Assembly: GCF_001939115.1 (NCBI RefSeq)
Contig: NZ_MQTZ01000005.1
Location: forward strand, 1-64,000
Source of the DNA: Leptolyngbya sp. 'hensonii'
GTDB lineage: Bacteria; Cyanobacteriota; Cyanobacteriia; GCF-001939115
Reading direction: 5' to 3'
DNA: 64,000 bases
Below the pieces are notes generated by a model. That model was not told where the DNA came from, made no database searches, and saw only the letters and a list, made by a program, of their open reading frames with translations. This document shows positions 61,141 through 64,000 of this stretch, piece after piece (within the stretch, counting starts at the first letter, position 1; each line of letters opens with the position of its first letter). The position numbers and the translations under genes were made by a program.

Positions 61141-62262
61141 ATGTTTCGCCCGCTTGCCAAGCACCGCATTTTTAAGATCTTCAAGAAATTGGGTCCGTGG
61201 TCGGTTCCAGTCCTATCCCTCCCCCTACTTTTACCCCTGGTCCTGGCTGAGTCAATGTCCCAGCCTTTACAGCCCGTTGGCAAGTCGCTCAAGGCTTTAA
61301 GTGCTAGTGTTCTGACCGAGTGGATGGCGGTCCCTCAGTTCGCCCCAACCCTGTTCACCCTGAATGGTCAGATTCTGGCGGCGAATTCCGCGCTCCCTCA
61401 GCAAGGGCGCAAGATCGGGCAGGAGGGGCAGGTAGGATCTGCTGTGGCTCGACAGTCAGGACAATCTCAAAAGCAGATGAATGCTCAGCGATCGGTCCAG
61501 CCTACCCCAGTTGTTCGTCAGGCTGTTGCACCGGTTGGCCCAACCCTGGAATTGCAGGTCAAGGTCGCTGAAGGGGCCGTTCTGCCAGTTAGTACTTCTA
61601 CGAAGGGGATTGTGGTCGATGATTCAGGCCGGGTGCTGCGTGGGATGCAGGCGATGCAACCGGTATATGCCCAACCGGGTTCTCAAGGCATAAATCTGAA
61701 CTCCTGGGACGCTCCAACCTCGATCTGGATTGAAGCTAGCGAAGGGGGCTTTGTCTTTGTCGGAGAACATTGGTATCGGGGGCGGGTCCGGTTGGTCCTG
61801 ATTCAGGATAGTATCGTGGCGGTTAATCACGTTGATCTGGAAGATTACCTCCCCAGTGTGGTAGGCAGCGAAATGTACCACGATTGGTCTATAGAGGCCC
61901 TGAAGGCTCAGGCGGTAGCGGCCCGATCCTACGCACTGGTTCACTATATTCGGCCAGCAGGAACCTACTATCAGATTGGTTCAGATGAATATTTTCAGGT
62001 TTACAAAGGGCTGGACAGTGAGGCCCCCTCAACTCGTGAGGCTGTCCTGCAAACAACGGGTCAGGTGCTCAGCTATCGGGGCGGTGTGGTTGAATCCCTG
62101 TATGCCGCTTCGGATGATCTGGTGCTGGAAGCTCACAAAGGTGTTGGGATGAGTCAGGAAGGAGCCCAAAAACTGGCTTCTCAGGGATATAGCTACCTCC
62201 AGATCCTGGGAAATTACTATCCAGGGACAACGCTGGCCCAACTGAAACCTTATCAGCCATAG
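61141..62262 (+). CDS. SpoIID/LytB-domain protein
   Basis: N-terminal hydrophobic segment (VPVLSLPLLLPLVLAESMS, signal peptide or anchor), a Q/V-rich linker, then a SpoIID domain (about residues 200-373): DLEDYLPSVVGSEMYHDWSIEALKAQAVAARSYALVH and GVGMSQEGAQKLASQGYSY followed by ILGNYYPGT. In Bacillus SpoIID is a peptidoglycan lytic transglycosylase; cyanobacterial copies are thought to act on septal or cell-wall glycan, but that is untested here. Confidence 0.88.
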   Translation: MFRPLAKHRIFKIFKKLGPWSVPVLSLPLLLPLVLAESMSQPLQPVGKSLKALSASVLTEWMAVPQFAPTLFTLNGQILAANSALPQQGRKIGQEGQVGSAVARQSGQSQKQMNAQRSVQPTPVVRQAVAPVGPTLELQVKVAEGAVLPVSTSTKGIVVDDSGRVLRGMQAMQPVYAQPGSQGINLNSWDAPTSIWIEASEGGFVFVGEHWYRGRVRLVLIQDSIVAVNHVDLEDYLPSVVGSEMYHDWSIEALKAQAVAARSYALVHYIRPAGTYYQIGSDEYFQVYKGLDSEAPSTREAVLQTTGQVLSYRGGVVESLYAASDDLVLEAHKGVGMSQEGAQKLASQGYSYLQILGNYYPGTTLAQLKPYQP

Positions 62263-62292
62263 ACCTCTCCTGGCCTCTAGTTGAAATTGGTA

Positions 62293-62718
62293 TTACCGGG
62301 CTGAGCGCTTGGCTAGCCAGTAAAAGCACAAGATGCCCAATAAACTGGCAGCTAGGTCAGTCAAACTAAAGGTGCGCTGGGGAGACAGCGCCTGAATGGT
62401 TTCGTCAGAGGTTGCGAACAATCCTACTAACAGAGGACCCAGAGGCAGGGAAAGGGAAAAGAGTCTGACCCGGCGATGGTTGAGGGCCTGATGGATGAAA
62501 TAGGAGGCTAGACCCAGAAGAACAAAATGGCCGATCGTGTCGTAGAACGGAATTTGGGCCAATTGGGTTGGTAGAATTCCCAAGTAAGCGAAGGCACAAA
62601 TGCCCAACAGCAGGCCACAATAGGCGATGCAGGTTATTACCCACCCATAACTTGCTAAACCATCGTGGCCAGAATTTAACCGCTTCATGTCCAATCTCCT
62701 ACGCTGACTCGATCCCAT
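62293..62718 (-). CDS. VanZ-like membrane protein
   Basis: Four hydrophobic helices in about 130 residues, with the VanZ-type pattern FYDTIGHFVLLGLASYFIHQ and ATSDETIQALSPQRTFSLTDLAASLLGILCF (the D-E-x-x-Q-x(4,6)-R-x-F-x-x-x-D signature). The start is ATG 62718 or 62688 (MKRLNSG). VanZ confers low-level teicoplanin resistance in enterococci; general function unknown. Convergent with the SpoIID gene. Confidence 0.8.
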   Translation of the reverse strand: MGSSQRRRLDMKRLNSGHDGLASYGWVITCIAYCGLLLGICAFAYLGILPTQLAQIPFYDTIGHFVLLGLASYFIHQALNHRRVRLFSLSLPLGPLLVGLFATSDETIQALSPQRTFSLTDLAASLLGILCFYWLAKRSAR

Positions 62719-62789
62719 AGGACAGGGTCATTACCCTCTGTAAAACAGGATCGGAGTCAGTGATTCCCGATGGCAGCGGAGTCAGTCAG

Positions 62790-63323
62790 TTAAAATCGGA
62801 TACCTACGCCTCCCTGAAGAGCGACAGCTCCGCCACCACTCTTGTAGGCATCGATCGCATAAATGGCATTCCCGAAAATGACAAAGTCACTTCCTGGTAG
62901 AACAATGTCAATCCCAGGTTGGATGACGAAGGTGCTCCGGTTGCCTACAGGAGAGGGAGAGCCTCCATCAGAGAAGGAATAACCAGCTCCGATGTAAACA
63001 TCCGTTTGCCAGTTTAAGGGGATGTCGTAAGAAACGGTGGGAATGATAGCTGTGGTGCCACTAAAGAACATGCCCTGCACCCGAGCTGATAGGGGAAGTT
63101 CCAGAAACTTGTAGCGAGCGGCAACCACGGCGGCGATCTGACGCCCTTCGTGGATGGCTCCTCCCTGGGTTACCCCAAAGGATGGCCCTACACCGATATA
63201 GCTGCCATAGGCGGGTTGGGCGGATGCAGAGAGCTGCACTGTAGCTGTGGACCCAATGGACAGGAAGACGCCCACTAGAATATTCTGACCAACCTGAAAG
63301 ACTCGATGGTTGAAACTTTTCAT
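62790..63323 (-). CDS. Secreted outer-membrane-like protein
   Basis: Start ATG 63323 (MKSFNHRVFQVG) with a ribosome site AGGAG about 8 nt upstream; the frame runs on to 63422 but without signal-like sequence. Signal peptide about 38 residues (cut near ASA). The mature part is rich in G, S, Y and V with alternating hydrophobics (YIGVGPSFGV; VYIGAGYSFSDGG; GGVGIRF ending in F), the pattern of a small outer-membrane beta-barrel. Family not recognised. Confidence 0.68.
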   Translation of the reverse strand: MKSFNHRVFQVGQNILVGVFLSIGSTATVQLSASAQPAYGSYIGVGPSFGVTQGGAIHEGRQIAAVVAARYKFLELPLSARVQGMFFSGTTAIIPTVSYDIPLNWQTDVYIGAGYSFSDGGSPSPVGNRSTFVIQPGIDIVLPGSDFVIFGNAIYAIDAYKSGGGAVALQGGVGIRF

Positions 63324-63682
63324 ATGCTTGCTCCTCATACCCAAAAACAGACCCCTGTTAGTAGATTTAATCGGGCAATAAAATTGGCATAACCCGTCAT
63401 AAACAGGCATCAAAGTTAGCACATGGCAGCCAATAATAGTTAAAAAATCACCCGATTAGGGGGAAATTTAAATCTCTTTCTAGCAGATAAGGATCTGGAT
63501 TGATCTGGGGTTAAAAATGCGGCATTCCGGATTTCATTCTGCCTGGTGAAAGACGGGCGATCGCTGGAGGTATCCTGCTTCTGGAATCAAGTTGGATATT
63601 TGGCTAACTTTCAAGAATTGAGATTGGAATCACATCCTGATTCCTGGAGAGAGGGATAATCTGGAAGGGTTCACCCTTGGCT
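63324..63682. other. Intergenic region upstream of the final gene
   Basis: No gene seen. Contains the leader of the outer-membrane-like gene (minus strand) and the promoter of the secreted protein that runs off the end. A HIP1-type GCGATCGC is at about 63557. No hairpin or repeat was recognised. Confidence 0.3.
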
Positions 63683-64000
63683 ATGGATGTGAAAACAACA
63701 GGGATGGGAAATCAAATGGTGCGAAAAGTTTTTCTGGTTATAACCGCCACCCTGATCATGATTGTCTCTGGATTAATGATGTCCAGCCCTGTTTGGGCCA
63801 ACTCAACTGAGATCAGGGCCTTGAATCCAGCTCCCATACAAGTTGAGCCTTTACCCAGCCAGTTTGTCTCCACAACTGCTCAAGGGGCGGCTCACTCCTT
63901 GAAAGTGGGTAAAGTTGCCTTGGCCAGGAACACGGCTCAACCGGGTCAACCCGTCCATATGGAAGTAACAGCCAATGACCTGTTCGATCGTGGTGAAACA
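63683..64000 (+). CDS. Secreted protein, 5' part (runs off the window)
   Basis: 106 codons are open to the last base. A signal peptide is clear (MVRKVFLVITATLIMIVSG, cut near VWA); ATG 63716 fits it best, ATG 63683 is an alternative with 11 more residues. The remainder (STEIRALNPAPIQVEPLPSQ ... LKVGKVALARNTAQPG) is beta-rich and not recognised. Confidence 0.6.
   Translation, partial: MDVKTTGMGNQMVRKVFLVITATLIMIVSGLMMSSPVWANSTEIRALNPAPIQVEPLPSQFVSTTAQGAAHSLKVGKVALARNTAQPGQPVHMEVTANDLFDRGET

Noticed and set aside
1-64000. Repeated GCGATCGC octamers as regulatory sites
   Set aside because: This is HIP1, scattered within genes in most cyanobacteria; used only as evidence for the organism group.

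Overview
The window comes from a cyanobacterial chromosome. Direct evidence: the 3' end of psbA (photosystem II D1), petC and petA (Rieske protein and cytochrome f), petJ (cytochrome c6), crtO (beta-carotene ketolase), clpR-clpP3, many lineage-typical proteins of unknown function (DUF3318, DUF3326 and DUF3067 types), and the octamer GCGATCGC (HIP1) spread through genes on both strands. The genus cannot be fixed from this sequence. No rRNA, tRNA, CRISPR array, prophage or complete insertion sequence was seen.

Layout. 1-9.0 kb: end of psbA, then recR, a response regulator, lipA, a membrane metalloprotease with CBS domains, DUF3318, a CPBP protease, DUF3326 with a small overlapping partner, an FdC2-like ferredoxin, a NUDIX hydrolase, folK and a secreted protein. 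9.0-12.75 kb: an accessory island with one large membrane-anchored NACHT-GUN4 gene, bounded on both sides by the same three families of short repeats. 12.75-31.3 kb: a MuiA-like protein, metF, trpS, a radical SAM enzyme, a diguanylate cyclase, a lipid kinase, a GH13-CBM20 glucan enzyme, an Rrf2 regulator beside cysK, a K+ channel, a VWA protein, clpR-clpP3, and a J-protein with moaD. 31.5-39.4 kb: pdhB, secD-secF, [2Fe-2S] and hypothetical proteins, aroA.

39.5-43.6 kb holds a compact three-gene chaperone operon: a membrane-anchored GrpE-like protein, an HscC-like Hsp70, and a membrane-anchored J-like/TPR protein whose HPD motif reads SPE. It looks like a self-contained membrane Hsp70 machine and is the strongest candidate for an undescribed system. 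43.6-55.9 kb: rel ((p)ppGpp), DUF3067, petC-petA, a MITE-like element with direct repeats, a two-gene signalling pair (CBS-PAS histidine kinase plus a REC-kinase lacking the phospho-acceptor His), crtO, and petP-petR divergent from petJ, the copper-responsive cytochrome c6 switch known from Synechocystis. 55.9-64 kb: TPR proteins, a CHAT-TPR protease-like protein, SpoIID, VanZ-like, an outer-membrane-type protein and a truncated secreted protein.

Regulatory structure stands out at several promoters: a perfect 18-bp palindrome just after a TATAAT box upstream of rrf2, an 11-bp inverted pair 75 bp apart between the lipid kinase and the GH13 gene, and two overlapping palindromes upstream of rel. 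Residue numbers and motifs come from direct reading. Family names are recognition from memory, with no database search.
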